Part shown: positions 4,914 to 5,424 of the stretch, in pieces
Position numbering within the stretch: position 1 is the first letter of the stretch
Layout of the letters: each line of letters opens with the position of its first letter
Assembly: GCA_030596145.1 (NCBI GenBank)
Contig: JAUVKS010000143.1
Location: 1 to 5,424, forward strand
Source: Pseudomonadota bacterium
GTDB lineage: Bacteria; Desulfobacterota; Syntrophia; Syntrophales; JADFWA01
Reading direction: 5' to 3'
DNA length: 5,424 nucleotides
Position numbers and translations under genes: made by a program
The notes under the pieces: generated by a model
What the model was told of the DNA's origin: nothing
Seen by the model: the letters and a program-made list of their open reading frames with translations, nothing else
Databases searched by the model: none

Positions 4914-5424
4914 CTACCCTCTTTTCTTCACGATATATTTATCAGAATTCCTGTTCTTCCTCGTTTTGTAACCTTTGGTGGGAACACCCCACGGGGTGCA
5001 GGGATGTCTGCCGCCGGACGACTTGCCCTCACCACCACCCATTGGATGGTCAACGGGGTTCATAACCACTCCCCGAACCTTGGGCCTCCTGCCCAGCCAC
5101 CTTGACCGACCCGCCTTCCCGATGCTCAAGTTCTCGTGCTCAATGTTACCAATTTGCCCTATTGTGGCTTTGCACCCCATCAGGATTTTCCGGACTTCTC
5201 CCGAAGGTAAACGAACCTGGGCATATGAGCCCTCTTTTGCCATAAGCTGGCCATAGGAACCTGCACTACGAATCAGCTGTCCACCCTTACCCAGTTTGAG
5301 TTCAAGATTATGGATCAGAGAACCCAGGAGTATATTCCTCAGAGGGATGGTGTTGCCTGTTTTTATATCCTCTTTCTCACCACTAATAACAGTATCACCC
5401 ACTTCAATGCCCAGTGGAGCAAGT
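4914..5424 (-). CDS. rplB: 50S ribosomal protein L2, C-terminal part (5' end outside window)
   Basis: L2 binds 23S rRNA domain IV, helps join the subunits and lies near the peptidyl transferase centre. The window holds the last 169 codons, about 60% of the usual ~275, entering from the right edge and ending in TAG at 4914-4916. The frame is open to the edge; the in-frame GTG at 5400-5402 is an internal valine, not the start. Family landmarks are a KGGQL segment, an SAGSYGQLMAKEG stretch, the RPKVRGVVMNPVDHP signature and a TPWGVPTKGYKTR tail. The histidine of NPVDHP (codon 5046-5048), which matches the functionally important His229 of E. coli L2, is present. The second histidine of the common DHPHGGGEG loop is methionine here (5040-5042). 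Only 3 nt separate its stop from rpsS, so the two are probably translationally coupled. Identification is certain; only the N-terminal RNA-binding half is missing. Confidence 0.98.
   Translation of the reverse strand, partial: LAPLGIEVGDTVISGEKEDIKTGNTIPLRNILLGSLIHNLELKLGKGGQLIRSAGSYGQLMAKEGSYAQVRLPSGEVRKILMGCKATIGQIGNIEHENLSIGKAGRSRWLGRRPKVRGVVMNPVDHPMGGGEGKSSGGRHPCTPWGVPTKGYKTRKNRNSDKYIVKKRG

Noticed and set aside
5040..5048. Loss of the catalytic-site histidine in L2
   Set aside because: Counting back from the C-terminus shows that the functionally important histidine is the one in NPVDHP, which is present. Only the second, more variable one is replaced.

Overview
The window is a stretch of a bacterial ribosomal-protein gene cluster, with every gene on the minus strand. 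Read in the direction of transcription (right to left), it runs from the 3' part of the S10 operon into the spc operon: rplB (L2, cut by the right edge), rpsS (S19), rplV (L22), rpsC (S3), rplP (L16), rpmC (L29), rpsQ (S17), rplN (L14), rplX (L24), a small unrecognised ORF, rplE (L5), rpsN (S14), rpsH (S8) and rplF (L6, cut by the left edge). Apart from the extra ORF, this is the classic conserved bacterial order.

Organism: clearly bacterial. S14 is the short zinc-binding form, with two CxxC pairs in 61 residues. L24 also carries two CxxC pairs. The wording of L5, S14, L16 and L6 resembles Desulfobacterota (former Deltaproteobacteria) or neighbouring phyla such as Nitrospirota or Planctomycetota. 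This lineage guess rests on memory of family sequences, not on a search, and is weak.

Layout: from L2 to L14 the genes are packed tightly. Gaps are 3, 30, 19 and 7 nt, followed by an 11-nt overlap (L16/L29), a 1-nt gap (L29/S17) and a 27-nt gap (S17/L14). Many Shine-Dalgarno sequences lie inside or against the previous stop codon, which suggests one polycistronic message with translational coupling. Start codons vary: TTG for S3, GTG for S14 and S19, ATG for the rest. The packing loosens at two places. One is a 104-nt gap between L14 and L24 holding two hairpins that pair better as minus-strand RNA. The other is a 338-nt interval between L24 and L5, where the standard operon normally has no gene; it contains an ORF of 67 codons (81 from an upstream GTG) with its own ribosome binding site. 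From L5 to L6 packing is tight again (12, 12 and 38 nt).

Function: the products are all early or core ribosome components. L2, L22, L16, L29, L14, L24, L5 and L6 belong to the large subunit, and S19, S3, S17, S14 and S8 to the small subunit. The extra ORF encodes a small, charged, probably two-helix protein of unknown function and is the main point of interest. I see no tRNA, rRNA, mobile element, CRISPR array, convincing promoter or terminator.
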